Counted from the first letter of the stretch, positions 16,324-27,446 are shown. The stretch: DNA of 64,000 nt from Paenibacillus zeisoli (GCF_003994465.1 NZ_RZNX01000003.1:339283-403282); one strand, 5' to 3'. Numbers and translations are program-made. Notes: generated from the letters alone by a model not told the origin.

Positions 16324-17436
16324 TTAGTTATAGCCCCTGTCCCCAAAAGGCTGAAGTTCTTCAAGCCACTTCTCCTTCATCTTCTTCAGCGTATCCTTCA
16401 TATCCAGGCGCACGCCTTCCTTCTCCTTCACCGTCTCCAGCACCTCAATTACAAAGTTCTCCTTGCCCATCTCGCTCCATTCCTGCTGAAGCTTCTTGCA
16501 CATATGAGAACCCATTTCGAGCGAGAATTCCTGGCCGTTAATTGACTTGAGATTTGGAGTACTATCCACATAAATCTTGCCATTCTTCGTATTCTTAATC
16601 TGGTACACGCCTGCCTGAATCTTGACTTCTTTAGCCATCAGTTTCAGTTCTTGTTTGCGATCCACTCTATTCTCCTCCTGCTCTGTCGCCGGCCCGCCAA
16701 GCCAATACTCACTGCCGTCCGGCTGTCTGTTCATGAATCCATACTCAACTAAATAACGCCGCAGCAGGGCAAAATCTTCAAAAGCTGCGCTCAGGATCTC
16801 ATTAACTTCCTTCTCAGCGTAGATCCGCTCCGGCTCAAATCGCTTGGACAATTCGTTAAGAATAATCAGCTTCTGCTTCTCCCGCATGCCAAAGCTCTTC
16901 AGCTGGCCATTCGTTCCCGCAGGAAAATACTTGGCGAGGACCTTCTCCTTCTCGGTCTCTGTAATCCGGTAGCGGTCATCCTTGCTGCTGCCCTGAACCT
17001 TCAGCATGGCTGGAGCATGCTTATCCCTCGTTCTTAGAAGCTCCATAATGGCAAGAAACACTTTGGCTTGCCGTTCCTTCTCCTTAAGCACGAACCTGTG
17101 GTTGCGTACAGTCGAAGTGCTTCCAATCCCAAGCTCCTGCTGCACTTCCTTATCACTCTTGCCTTGGTAAAATAACTTCAGCAAATTGCTCTGAATCTCG
17201 GATAACCCGGTAAAGCTTTTGTCTAGGCTAATGAGATACTCAAAGGCAGAGCCATGCTTCTTCTCCAGATGCACACGAACATACTTCTCGGTCTCATACA
17301 GCACACCATCTTCGGGATAGATAATCCCTTTCTCAAAGCTTTTGCCGCAGCAAATACATACATAAAATTCATCCTTCTCGATATAGCCCCGTTCAAGCTC
17401 GGATAAAGTCGAGTTCCAAATCAACTCCGAATTCAT
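16324..17436 (-). CDS. DUF2087 protein with C-terminal GIY-YIG-like domain
   Basis: The protein has 370 residues, starting at ATG 17436 after GGGGAA at 8 bases; the open frame to 17562 has no SD. The N-terminal part has a CICCGKSF zinc-finger-like pair and a LuxR/sigma-like HTH (YQGKSDKEVQQELGIGSTST). The middle carries the DUF2087 signature (VLAKYFPAGTNGQLKSF, then RRYLVEYGFMNRQPDGSEYW). The last ~100 residues are a GIY-YIG-like fold in which the motifs read GVYQI and KIYVDSTPNL, so the second tyrosine-isoleucine-glycine is YVD. A DNA- or RNA-binding role is likely; nuclease activity is doubtful. Confidence 0.75.
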   Translation of the reverse strand: MNSELIWNSTLSELERGYIEKDEFYVCICCGKSFEKGIIYPEDGVLYETEKYVRVHLEKKHGSAFEYLISLDKSFTGLSEIQSNLLKLFYQGKSDKEVQQELGIGSTSTVRNHRFVLKEKERQAKVFLAIMELLRTRDKHAPAMLKVQGSSKDDRYRITETEKEKVLAKYFPAGTNGQLKSFGMREKQKLIILNELSKRFEPERIYAEKEVNEILSAAFEDFALLRRYLVEYGFMNRQPDGSEYWLGGPATEQEENRVDRKQELKLMAKEVKIQAGVYQIKNTKNGKIYVDSTPNLKSINGQEFSLEMGSHMCKKLQQEWSEMGKENFVIEVLETVKEKEGVRLDMKDTLKKMKEKWLEELQPFGDRGYN

Positions 17437-17564
17437 AATTGTAATTCCCCAATTCGTTTGCTTATTTATAGATATAATATAATTTTGTTTGTTAAATGTC
17501 AATAACTCCCTCGTCCCTTTAATGATTATGGTAAGATACAGAAAGGGCATAGAGACACTCATAA

Positions 17565-17861
17565 ATGCAAAGGAAGTGGGTCGTGAAAGGAACTTATCTT
17601 AAAGCCACTATTATACAAGGCAGTGTAGTGGCACTTATCGTTGAAATCATATTGTTCGCCATCAATTATCCCTTGGTCGTCAGTATGCTTAATATTAAGA
17701 AGACCGAGGATTACTCATTTCAGGACAGCTACTTTGTTGTCTATCGCGGCATTCTAGAGAACACACCCAAGCTGGCCGCTCTGTTCTGGATCGTGGTCGT
17801 GTTTGCAGCCATCGTCATTACTTATGCCGTTCTGAAATGGTTATGGTTTAAATTAATCTAG
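17565..17861 (+). CDS. Small two-helix membrane protein
   Basis: The protein has 98 residues with two hydrophobic helices (about residues 14-36 and 70-95) and a polar middle (KKTEDYSFQDSYFVVYRGIL). The start is uncertain: ATG 17565 lacks a strong SD, and GTG 17580 in the GTCGTGAAAGG context is possible. No family is recognised. It is divergent from the GIY-YIG gene and ends at a strong bidirectional terminator. Confidence 0.55.
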   Translation: MQRKWVVKGTYLKATIIQGSVVALIVEIILFAINYPLVVSMLNIKKTEDYSFQDSYFVVYRGILENTPKLAALFWIVVVFAAIVITYAVLKWLWFKLI

Positions 17862-17888
17862 CGATCATAGCTCTATAAAAGACCAAAA

Positions 17889-17926
17889 ACGGCAGGCCCC
17901 TGATAATCTGGGACCTGCCGTCTTTC
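17889..17926 (+). terminator. Bidirectional terminator between convergent genes
   Basis: ACGGCAGG and CCTGCCGT pair with an extra CCC/GGG above them. The stem is flanked by a T-rich tail on the plus strand and by AAAAA on the other side. It serves the small membrane protein gene and probably the protease gene. Confidence 0.75.
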
Positions 17927-17969
17927 TAAGTCTGTAAACCATCTAACATCAAACGCATGCTGCGTAAAA

Positions 17970-20900
17970 CTATTCCATCAGCTGCCCAAACACCAGCAGG
18001 CGCTTCAGGACCACGGACGCTTCCGCCCGGGTAGACGCGGCGCTCGGTCTGAACAGACCGCCGCTTCCCTGAAGGAGCCCGGCGCGGACAGCCGCATCGA
18101 CCGAGGAGGTCGCCCAGGAAGCTACCGTACCTCGATCCTTGAAGATCTCGATTCCGCTGCCTCCATCTATCGCCTGTCTGCCCAGCAGATTCATGGCTGA
18201 TCCGAGCATTGCCGCCATTTCCTGCCGGGTAACCGGGGCATTTGGCTTGAACTGGTTAGCACCCGTTCCTCGGATCAGACCGGCTTGATAAGCCGATTCC
18301 ACTGGAGCTGCATACCAGGCATCCGCCTTTACATCGGTGAAGCTGGTCTGATTCTGTGCCAAATTCAGCCCTAATGCACGTACCATCAATGCTGCAAATT
18401 CGGCCCGTGTGATCTGGCGATCCGGCTCGAACTTGCTTGCCGATACGCCTTTGACCAGCAGCTTGGAAGCGAGCAGTTCCACATCACTTCTTGACCAGTG
18501 TCCGTTAAGATCACTAAAGCTCTTGCTGGCTGCTACTATTCCATACAGACTGGTATGCGTGGTCAGAATCTGAACCGCATCATAACCATTTTCCTTCACC
18601 CGAACAGCGGGAACAAATTGAAGCTCCCCATTCGCGTCCAAGGTAACCGCAGTCCAGTTCTGCGGAATTCCTGCAGAAAGTCTTAGCGTACGAGCGGCAT
18701 ATTCCCGGCCGAAGTCCTGCAGCTTCACTTTCTGAACATGGTTAGTCAGAGCTACCTCGAACTCTACCGGCTGAAGCAGGTTACCTGCTGATAATTTGGA
18801 GACCGCCTGACTCCAGATGGCATTGTCCACTGAATCAGCCTTCTTGACTGTAACTTCAATTCTCCATCCCTCAGCCGAGCTTCCCGCCTGGGCAGTTACC
18901 GCACTCTGCTTAAGAACCGATAACGGAAGTGTGAAGCTTCCTGCACTTGTACTAAGCTCGATCCCTGCACCCGGGATAGAGGGTGCATTTCGCAGCTCAT
19001 TGAGAGGATAAGTCACTTTCCATGAATCCGCTTCGTTACCAAGTCTGATCAACCAGACTTTATCTGTGGACGACATCCGCCCCACTGCGCTGCTGACTGT
19101 ATCCGCAGTCACGTCCAGCGTCACTTCCTGCTGTCCACCCTGCTGGGTGCTCTTCACTTCATCTGAGGCAGGCACATATTCAAAGCCCGATGCGGTATCC
19201 TTAAAGGAACCTTCAGCTTGCGATCCATCTGCAGGAGCTGCCGGAGCACCACCGCCTCCGCCGCCTGAGCTGCCGCCTCCTCCATAGCTTCCGCCACCGC
19301 CACCGGATCCACCAGTTCCGCCTGAAGTATCTCCGCCCGGCGTACTTCCACCGGAGGTGCCTCCTCCAGAAGTACCGCCTCCGGATCCAGCAGTTCCTCC
19401 TGAAGTACTCCCTCCAGAAGTGTCTCCGCCAGTTCCGCTAGTTCCACCGCTTCCGCCCGTGGAATCTGCCGGAACAGTTACCGGATCAATGAAGTCGAGG
19501 GTGAACACGCCTGCCTTCGTCTCCGTTGTCACACCTATAATAAAGCCAGGCTTAACTTTCACTGTGACAACCGTATCGTTTGCATTGGTGTGGCTGAGTG
19601 CCTTTCCCGTAAAATGAATCAGCACAAGCTGATCACTGCTTCTCATAACTTCATAACCGAGGCCTGCTGGAAGGCCTTCGAGCAGGACGCCCCCGGTCAT
19701 ATCCTGAACAAATGTCCCGTGATCCACATACAGGGACTGTGTAGCGGACAAGGTGCCGTCATTGCTTAAGTCCTCCTTGATGACAGGATTCAGCACGGTG
19801 AGAACAGGCTCTCCGCTGTACTGCGCTGCCGTATGAACAGGCACCTCGGTAATAGCTGCCTGGGTATTGCCTGCCATATCCTTGGCCAGGATATAGATGA
19901 TATAGTCCTGATCGGGACTAAGCTTGTCGAAATAAATATCCGCTTCCTGACCCGCAGATACAGCAGAAGGTGCAAGCTGCTGCAGCGCTTCGGCAGTCGG
20001 CTTGGCCTGACCTGCAGGAACAGGCAGAGCGTACACGGACGCATTCTCATCCGTCTTTACGAGCAGATGAAGAGAGTTGTCCGTCACTACGCCGGCTTTT
20101 GGATAACCTGCCGCAAATACCGGCGCCGCGGTATCAGCCGGCTTAACCTGCTGCTTGGTTACAAATGACACCTTGGCCGGAACGCTGCTTACGTTCCCGG
20201 TTGTATCGTATGCTGCCAGATACACGGCGTAGGAGGTCTGAGGATTCAGATTGCCGAAGGTCAGCGTAATATCCTGATTGGCAGCGGCGGTCTGGGATGC
20301 AGACTGCTTAAGCTCTTCTATGGTCGGCGCTGGATCAGCAGCTGGCTGCACCTTTGCATATACCTTGGAGGCTTCATCTACACTCAGCACCACTTCAGCA
20401 GACACATCGGTCACCGTTCCTGTATGCGGATAGCCCTGATTAAAGGCAGGTGCCGCGGTGTCCGCAGTCTGGATGCCTACCGCATTCCAGGCTCCTGTAA
20501 CCGCTTGGATAATCTGCTGCCTAATATACTGATATTCAGAATGCGCCTTCACATAGTTCTGCGCAGCACTTTCATACCCGTTAGCCGCATCAACAAAGTT
20601 CGAGTTAGACACCAGATAATGTGTTAATACATCGTAAGCCATGGAGGCTACGGCTTCCTTGGCTCCTGTTGTTCCCAGAATCGATTCCAAATTGGCTACC
20701 ATCAGGTAACCGGCATGATTGGGGATACCGCTGTTCGTATGAACGCCCCCATTATCATGGGTGCTGTCATTAGGGAGATACACATAGCTGCTCATTTGAC
20801 CAGGCTGTGGAGATAGAACCGTCGTATCGCCCGGATTTTTCAGATTCCGCAAAGCCCGGTGGTCCAATCTCAGATCTTCTCCAATTAACCACCACTTGGT

Positions 20901-22271
20901 ATCAGCCGGATCATTATTCGACTCTATTAACGCGCCCATTAGGTCAGAGAAAGACTCATTCAGCGCCCCGGATTGATTCTGATACTCCAGATTCGCCGTA
21001 TTCTCGGTCACGCCATGCGTCATTTCATGGGCAACGACATCAAGTCCGCAGGACAAGCAGTCAAATCCGCCTCTTGCGGACCCGCTGCCATCCCCGTACA
21101 GCATATAGCCTCCGAACCAGGCCGCATTATCCCATGCTCCGCCTTGGTTGGTCGTGCTCCATAGATCAGGAATGTGAACAATGGAGAGGATTGAGCCACC
21201 TTTGGCATCAATGCTGTTTCTTCCAAACTTCCCATAGTAATAGTCATAGACTTTCCCCGCATTGAAATGGGCATCTACCGCCTGACGATCCGTGAAGGAT
21301 GTTGAAGAGCTTTCAATATTCGTATAATAAATGGCTCCTGCACTATCCGTTCCGCTATAAGCATAAGTGAATACGCCGCGGTCTTTATCCGTATACATCT
21401 GCCACATTAGCTTGGTGATATCGAGCATTTGATATTTGTTGGTCGTTGGATCTTTATAAAGATTCAGCGACTTCGTGTCCCCATTGAAGCCTGTGCTGAC
21501 TCCAGTCGTCATATTGGACGGATTCATACTTCTTGCTTGATAGGAAGTACTATATTCGTCAATAATAGAGCCATTCTCGGCATCAATATATCCTGTCCAT
21601 TTGCCGGGATACGGCATAAGATAGGTCACGTTAACCTCATAAGCAAGCCGGTATTCCTGATCACTAGGATAGATGATCAGCTTGGCTGTAGGGGCTGAGG
21701 TATTAAGCACCTGAGTGCCGACATTCACAGGACTCCAGCTAATCTTCGTCCCTTCCTGGTCCTCAATCCACTGCTTGAGGATATTCACAGCTTGACTGGA
21801 GGTGATGGCTGCTGTGAGATTATCCGGCATAACCACCGTTTCCGGTTCAGTTCGGCTCGCAACCTCCTCAACCTGCTTGTTCTCATCCAGGTGCACCCTC
21901 ATGTATTTGCCGTACACCGGTATCCCCTGAACCTGCTGCTGATACAAGAAATGGGTCTGATCGATATCATCCTGCTTCTTATCTATCAGCTTGAGGTCCA
22001 TCTGCGGATTGGTTAACCCGGTAAGCTCCTTGTTGTCCTTCAAAAAGTTCATCACCGAGCTGTCACTTGTAAGACTTGGTGATGTTATATCTTTATAAAA
22101 ACGGGATTTATCCTCGCTCCGCTGCCCCTCATCCGTGCTGCTCTGTGCGGCAATCTGCTGCTCATCCCCGGTAGCTGCCTGGACAGTGCCTATGCCCCAG
22201 GCTCCATTCGAGATACAGACTGCGGATAGCATCACCATCAGCATCCTAGTGAATTTGCTACTCTTCAACAC
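17970..22271 (-). CDS. SLH-anchored thermolysin-like metalloprotease (M4), multidomain
   Basis: The protein has 1433 residues. A signal peptide (to about residue 32) precedes FTP/PepSY-type propeptide domains (about 60-240) and an M4 catalytic domain. The zinc ligands are His415 and His419 (HEMTH) and Glu439 (GALNES), with catalytic Glu416 and the DNGGVHTNSGI histidine. Two Fn3/Big-like repeats follow (each beginning AAPxFxxGYP), then a cohesin-like beta domain (NPVIKEDLSNDGTLSATQ). A Gly/Ser/Thr linker of ~85 residues and another beta domain lead to three C-terminal SLH domains (last ~180 residues). It should be secreted, self-processed and bound to secondary cell-wall polymer. Most neutral proteases are ~550 residues, so the added domains suggest a cell-bound exoprotease. 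Confidence 0.92.
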   Translation of the reverse strand: MLKSSKFTRMLMVMLSAVCISNGAWGIGTVQAATGDEQQIAAQSSTDEGQRSEDKSRFYKDITSPSLTSDSSVMNFLKDNKELTGLTNPQMDLKLIDKKQDDIDQTHFLYQQQVQGIPVYGKYMRVHLDENKQVEEVASRTEPETVVMPDNLTAAITSSQAVNILKQWIEDQEGTKISWSPVNVGTQVLNTSAPTAKLIIYPSDQEYRLAYEVNVTYLMPYPGKWTGYIDAENGSIIDEYSTSYQARSMNPSNMTTGVSTGFNGDTKSLNLYKDPTTNKYQMLDITKLMWQMYTDKDRGVFTYAYSGTDSAGAIYYTNIESSSTSFTDRQAVDAHFNAGKVYDYYYGKFGRNSIDAKGGSILSIVHIPDLWSTTNQGGAWDNAAWFGGYMLYGDGSGSARGGFDCLSCGLDVVAHEMTHGVTENTANLEYQNQSGALNESFSDLMGALIESNNDPADTKWWLIGEDLRLDHRALRNLKNPGDTTVLSPQPGQMSSYVYLPNDSTHDNGGVHTNSGIPNHAGYLMVANLESILGTTGAKEAVASMAYDVLTHYLVSNSNFVDAANGYESAAQNYVKAHSEYQYIRQQIIQAVTGAWNAVGIQTADTAAPAFNQGYPHTGTVTDVSAEVVLSVDEASKVYAKVQPAADPAPTIEELKQSASQTAAANQDITLTFGNLNPQTSYAVYLAAYDTTGNVSSVPAKVSFVTKQQVKPADTAAPVFAAGYPKAGVVTDNSLHLLVKTDENASVYALPVPAGQAKPTAEALQQLAPSAVSAGQEADIYFDKLSPDQDYIIYILAKDMAGNTQAAITEVPVHTAAQYSGEPVLTVLNPVIKEDLSNDGTLSATQSLYVDHGTFVQDMTGGVLLEGLPAGLGYEVMRSSDQLVLIHFTGKALSHTNANDTVVTVKVKPGFIIGVTTETKAGVFTLDFIDPVTVPADSTGGSGGTSGTGGDTSGGSTSGGTAGSGGGTSGGGTSGGSTPGGDTSGGTGGSGGGGGSYGGGGSSGGGGGGAPAAPADGSQAEGSFKDTASGFEYVPASDEVKSTQQGGQQEVTLDVTADTVSSAVGRMSSTDKVWLIRLGNEADSWKVTYPLNELRNAPSIPGAGIELSTSAGSFTLPLSVLKQSAVTAQAGSSAEGWRIEVTVKKADSVDNAIWSQAVSKLSAGNLLQPVEFEVALTNHVQKVKLQDFGREYAARTLRLSAGIPQNWTAVTLDANGELQFVPAVRVKENGYDAVQILTTHTSLYGIVAASKSFSDLNGHWSRSDVELLASKLLVKGVSASKFEPDRQITRAEFAALMVRALGLNLAQNQTSFTDVKADAWYAAPVESAYQAGLIRGTGANQFKPNAPVTRQEMAAMLGSAMNLLGRQAIDGGSGIEIFKDRGTVASWATSSVDAAVRAGLLQGSGGLFRPSAASTRAEASVVLKRLLVFGQLME

Positions 22272-22416
22272 TCTACCTCCTTCGGTCCCTACTATATATT
22301 AATAGACTGTTTGCTCCGTACAGACGGAATCGCCAATCTGTCTACTTTCTATTATATCGAATTTTTACCCAGTTTTTTGTAGATTTTTCGACAATATGAG
22401 ATATTTTCGACATCAC

Positions 22417-22462
22417 AAAAAAAGAAGAGTCCTCAGGATCAGCTAGACTCCCTAAGACTCTT
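22417..22462 (-). terminator. Terminator of thiC
   Basis: On the minus strand AAGAGTC pairs with GACTCTT, extended by further pairs, and is followed by a run of seven T. It lies about 50 bases after the thiC stop. Confidence 0.8.
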
Positions 22463-22513
22463 CTATGTCTTGTCTCTTCTATGTCTCTTCGATATTTCTT
22501 CTGTGAAATAGAA

Positions 22514-24322
<1,809 letters not shown>

Positions 24323-24397
24323 CGAGCGTGTAAATGGACATAACAAGACCTCTTTTCAACAATAAAAAGGGTCTCTTGAATTAGACAGACTTCGTCC

Positions 24398-24495
24398 ATT
24401 TCAATTCCTCCGCTGGCATTACCCAGATCAGGTATAACGGTCGATAGTGGAATTCCTACCCTCTCAGCCCAAAACCTTGAGCTCCCGCTTGATAT
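24398..24495 (-). ncRNA. TPP riboswitch (THI element)
   Basis: The minus strand shows the conserved GGGCTGAGAGGGTA and ACCTGATCTGGGTAATGCC blocks, followed by GCGGAGGAA. These form the two ligand-binding helices of the thiamine pyrophosphate aptamer. It lies about 115 bases upstream of thiC in the same orientation and should repress thiC when TPP is plentiful. Confidence 0.95.
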
Positions 24496-24511
24496 GCAGT
24501 TGTCGGTATAA

Positions 24512-24625
24512 AAGTTGAACTATTGATCTTACATGTTAGTCAGCCGTGTGAAATGTTCTTACGAACGCTATGCTTATCCAGAATCATTTCACACTCTTGC
24601 CTATAAGTAATTCTTAATTCAACTT
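24512..24625. repeat. Dispersed hairpin-like repeat, copy A (short form)
   Basis: The outer ends are AAGTTGAA and TTCAACTT, a perfect 8-bp inverted pair. Inside them CAGCCGTGTGAAATG faces CATTTCACACTCTTG. Left and right modules match copies B and C in order and orientation, but the centre is shortened to about 26 bases. No open frame or transposase is present. Confidence 0.75.
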
Positions 24626-24810
24626 ATGTACCATCTTAACTTAACTATGCTAGATTTACAATCATATACCAAAAATGCTGAATTTTCCAGAACCCTGGTC
24701 GGCTAACCTCCGTTTTTGCCTCACTTCCCAGTGCTCTACTTATTGTATGTTTGGAAGAATAGAGGTATGCTATTAAGCTGAATAAAAATATGTTTTGGAT
24801 TGCTTTATAG

Positions 24811-24995
24811 AAGTGGGACTATTGATTTACATGTAAGGCAGCCGCGGGAAATGTTCCTACGATCGCTGTGTAGAAATCCGGTCACAAAGCATAGGCTTCC
24901 GATGTAGCTTTCTTTCAGAAGGCTTGTAGGCGAACGTTTCGCTTCTTCAGAATCATTTCACACTCTTGCCTATAAGTAATTCTTGAATTCAATTT
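24811..24995. repeat. Dispersed hairpin-like repeat, copy B (long form)
   Basis: The left module begins GACTATTGATTTACATG and the right module ends near GAATTCAATTT. GGCAGCCGCGGGAAATG faces CATTTCACACTCTTGCC. The centre shares GAAATCCGGTCACAAAG and the mini-hairpin GCGAACGTTTCGC with copy C. It lies in the same orientation as copy A, about 185 bases downstream, and just upstream of the helicase gene. Confidence 0.75.
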
Positions 24996-25040
24996 ATATA
25001 GAAGTCGAACTTATATACCGATTAAATGAAGGTGAATGTA

Positions 25041-27389
25041 ATGGGAGAATCCATTTTCAATAAAATACCTTCGGGTGCGGCCCAGCAGCGCGTTCCCGAA
25101 GCCAGGATGGCTGCTGCCCGGACCAGCCGCGAGGTCGTCGGCGCAGGCGATCCCGATGCTGCCTATTTCCGCACGCTCGAGGCCAGCGGCATCCTGCTGA
25201 ATGCCTCGCAGATCGCGGCCGTTCGCCATTTCAAGGGACCGCTGCTCACCCTGGCCGGAGCCGGGTCCGGCAAAACCTCAGTCTTGATCTGCCGCACCGG
25301 CTACCTGCTCTCGGTAAGACGTGTCGATCCGCGGGAAATCCTGCTGCTGACCTTCTCCAGCAAGGCTGCCCAGGAAATGCGGGACCGGATTGCTGTGCTC
25401 CCCGGGATTCATCCACAGGATATCCGCTTACTACAGGCCCGGACGTTCCACTCCTTCTTCCTGCAGTTGATTCGCAGGCAGGGCAATGAACTTGAGATCT
25501 GGAGCGAGACCCGCAGACAGCACATCCTGCTCAAGCAGATGATGCGGGAAATGGGCCTCCAGGATGCCTATCAACCGGAAACGCTGCTGTCGTTGCTCTC
25601 TTCGTATAAGACCAACCTGATTGATATTCCGGATATGCCCGAAGATAGTGTGACCGAGCGGGAGACCAAGCGCATTCTTCTGCAGTATGAACAGTGGAAG
25701 CTTGATCACGAAAAGATGGATTTCGACGATGTCCTGATCCTGGCCTACCGGCTGCTGAAGGGAAATCCTGCCCTGCTGCGCACCATACAGGACCGCTTCC
25801 GTTATATTATGGTCGATGAATTCCAGGATACGAACCATCTGCAATATGAGCTGGTCAAAATGATTGCCGCTCCGCAGGATCACCTTATGGTCGTTGGAGA
25901 TGATGATCAGACCATCTATTCATTTAATGGAGCGCGCAGCGAGTATATTCTGGAATTCGAGAAGACTTATCCAAGGGCCAAAGTCATTACGCTCGATATT
26001 AATTACCGCTCCGGCACCCGGATTGTGGGCCTTGGCAATGAAGTGATCCGGCATAACAAGCACCGCAGAAGCAAGACGCTGGCAGCTGTAAGATCAGGAG
26101 CTTCAGGGCCCATGTATACGCGCCCGCTTACCAGTGATGAGGAGGCGCGGCTGGCCTTGGACCGCATCGAGCATGAGGTTCGGGCTGGCAAGCGAACTTA
26201 TGGGGACTACGCCGTACTCTACCGGGCAACCAGCAACAACCGGGCCATTCTGGAGCAGCTGATGATCCGCGAAATTCCATATATTGAATATGGGGATGGC
26301 CAGCTGCTCTATGAGAATACCCTTGTTCTCCCCCTGGTGGATCACTTAAGGCTTGGCCTCAATCGGCGTGACTTCACCGCTATGGAGAGCGTACTGCCGA
26401 CCCTCTACATCAACCGGGAACGGGGAATGTCCCATATTGTCCAGCAGGAATCTGTCCGGGCTAAGAAAGGCCCGCTGGTTCATCTTCTGACCTTGTCTGG
26501 CCTGAAGGACTTCCAAATAACCAAGATTCAGGACAGGCTGGAACTGATCCGAACTCTATCCTCCATGAAGCCTTCGGCGGCCATCGCCCTGATGAGGGAG
26601 AAATTCTACAATGCTTATGTCGAGGCCGATGAGCGCAAGCTGCTGACCCAGCACAAGGAAATGATTAAGGAAATGCTGGACGAGCTGGAGGCTTCAGCTG
26701 AACGCTTTGATACGGTGGCAGGCTTCCTTGGATTCATCAGTGATGTGATTCAGAAGAGCCGGGAGCAGAGCAGTGATAAGTCCCGGGAACAAGGGAACCG
26801 TGTGGCCCTGATGACCATCCACCGGTCCAAAGGCCTGGAGTTCCCGGTCGTGATGCTGATCGGCGCCATTGAAGGCAGTCTGCCGCACAGCTCGGCAATC
26901 GAGGCCGACCGCATGAAGGATACCGCTTATCCCGAAGCGGGCGGTGCCTCCAAAGGGGCGGCCGCCCTGGAAGAGGAGCGGCGGCTTGCCTACGTCGCGA
27001 TCACCCGCGCCAAGGAGGAGCTGATCATCAGCTCCCCCGCAAGGTACCGCGGCAAGAAAGCGGCCGTCTCCCGCTTTCTGCTCTCGGCCTTCGGCGGCGA
27101 TGCAGCCGAAGGCGCGGTCACCACTTCGAGCGCTTTGCGGGCTCGAAGTGAAGTGGCTGCGGGCACTGGCTACGCCCGCAGCGGAGGCCGGTCTTCGGGC
27201 GCTTCGCCCGCCCGAAGCGGCAGTTCAGCGGCGGCGACGCGAACGGAGAGCGTCGCCGCCTGGCTGTGCCAAGGTCCAGGCTGTATTACCTGGACCCGGA
27301 TTGCGGCGAGGGACCATGGCCTCGCCGCGAAGGCCTGCCCCCTGTGCGGGAAGCCCATGCACAGGGGCCGCAAGGACGTGCCGGTCTAA
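25041..27389 (+). CDS. UvrD/Rep-type ATP-dependent DNA helicase with C-terminal zinc ribbon
   Basis: The protein has 782 residues, starting at ATG 25041 with AAGGTGA 5 bases upstream; the frame opens at 25026 without an SD. Superfamily 1A motifs are clear: Q motif LNASQIAAVR, Walker A LAGAGSGKTS, motif II MVDEFQDTNHLQ, motif III VVGDDDQTIYSFNGA, and motif VI RRLAYVAITRAKEEL. The last ~45 residues (CQGPGC, then CPLCGKP) form a four-cysteine zinc ribbon. An Ala/Ser/Gly/Arg linker of ~60 residues joins it to the helicase core. It unwinds DNA, probably in repair. The 3' fifth of the gene is GC-rich and made of successive inverted repeats. Confidence 0.9.
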   Translation: MGESIFNKIPSGAAQQRVPEARMAAARTSREVVGAGDPDAAYFRTLEASGILLNASQIAAVRHFKGPLLTLAGAGSGKTSVLICRTGYLLSVRRVDPREILLLTFSSKAAQEMRDRIAVLPGIHPQDIRLLQARTFHSFFLQLIRRQGNELEIWSETRRQHILLKQMMREMGLQDAYQPETLLSLLSSYKTNLIDIPDMPEDSVTERETKRILLQYEQWKLDHEKMDFDDVLILAYRLLKGNPALLRTIQDRFRYIMVDEFQDTNHLQYELVKMIAAPQDHLMVVGDDDQTIYSFNGARSEYILEFEKTYPRAKVITLDINYRSGTRIVGLGNEVIRHNKHRRSKTLAAVRSGASGPMYTRPLTSDEEARLALDRIEHEVRAGKRTYGDYAVLYRATSNNRAILEQLMIREIPYIEYGDGQLLYENTLVLPLVDHLRLGLNRRDFTAMESVLPTLYINRERGMSHIVQQESVRAKKGPLVHLLTLSGLKDFQITKIQDRLELIRTLSSMKPSAAIALMREKFYNAYVEADERKLLTQHKEMIKEMLDELEASAERFDTVAGFLGFISDVIQKSREQSSDKSREQGNRVALMTIHRSKGLEFPVVMLIGAIEGSLPHSSAIEADRMKDTAYPEAGGASKGAAALEEERRLAYVAITRAKEELIISSPARYRGKKAAVSRFLLSAFGGDAAEGAVTTSSALRARSEVAAGTGYARSGGRSSGASPARSGSSAAATRTESVAAWLCQGPGCITWTRIAARDHGLAAKACPLCGKPMHRGRKDVPV

Positions 27390-27439
27390 CCGCGGCACGT
27401 TCACGCTTGCCTTGCCGGAAGGCTGCGCCGCTTCCGGCA
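27017..27439 (+). repeat. Tandem array of about twelve different perfect hairpins in the helicase 3' end
   Basis: Perfect stems of 8-11 bp with loops of mostly 7-11 bases follow one another: 27055-27079, 27087-27113, 27122-27150, 27156-27182, 27193-27217, 27230-27260, 27273-27296, 27303-27328, 27339-27367, 27376-27400 and 27413-27439. A tighter palindrome at 27017-27035 may be the first unit. Centres are 31-40 bases apart. No two stems share a sequence. The stop codon TAA (27387-27389) lies in the loop of the second-last hairpin, and the last hairpin is the transcription terminator. Confidence 0.85.
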
Positions 27440-27446
27440 CCCTTTT
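27413..27446 (+). terminator. Terminator of the helicase gene
   Basis: TGCCGGAAG pairs with CTTCCGGCA around a 9-base loop and is followed by CCCTTTTTT. It is also the last unit of the hairpin array. Confidence 0.88.

Noticed and set aside
16620..16900. Homing endonuclease of a mobile intron
   Set aside because: The GIY-YIG-like domain is fused to DUF2087, its motif is altered, and no intron or intein borders are visible.
19240..19460. Minisatellite in the protease gene
   Set aside because: The Gly/Ser/Thr linker is low-complexity coding sequence without an exact repeat unit.
27017..27439. CRISPR array or integron attC cluster
   Set aside because: The units have different sequences, no constant repeat, and lie inside a coding frame; no cas or integrase gene is near.
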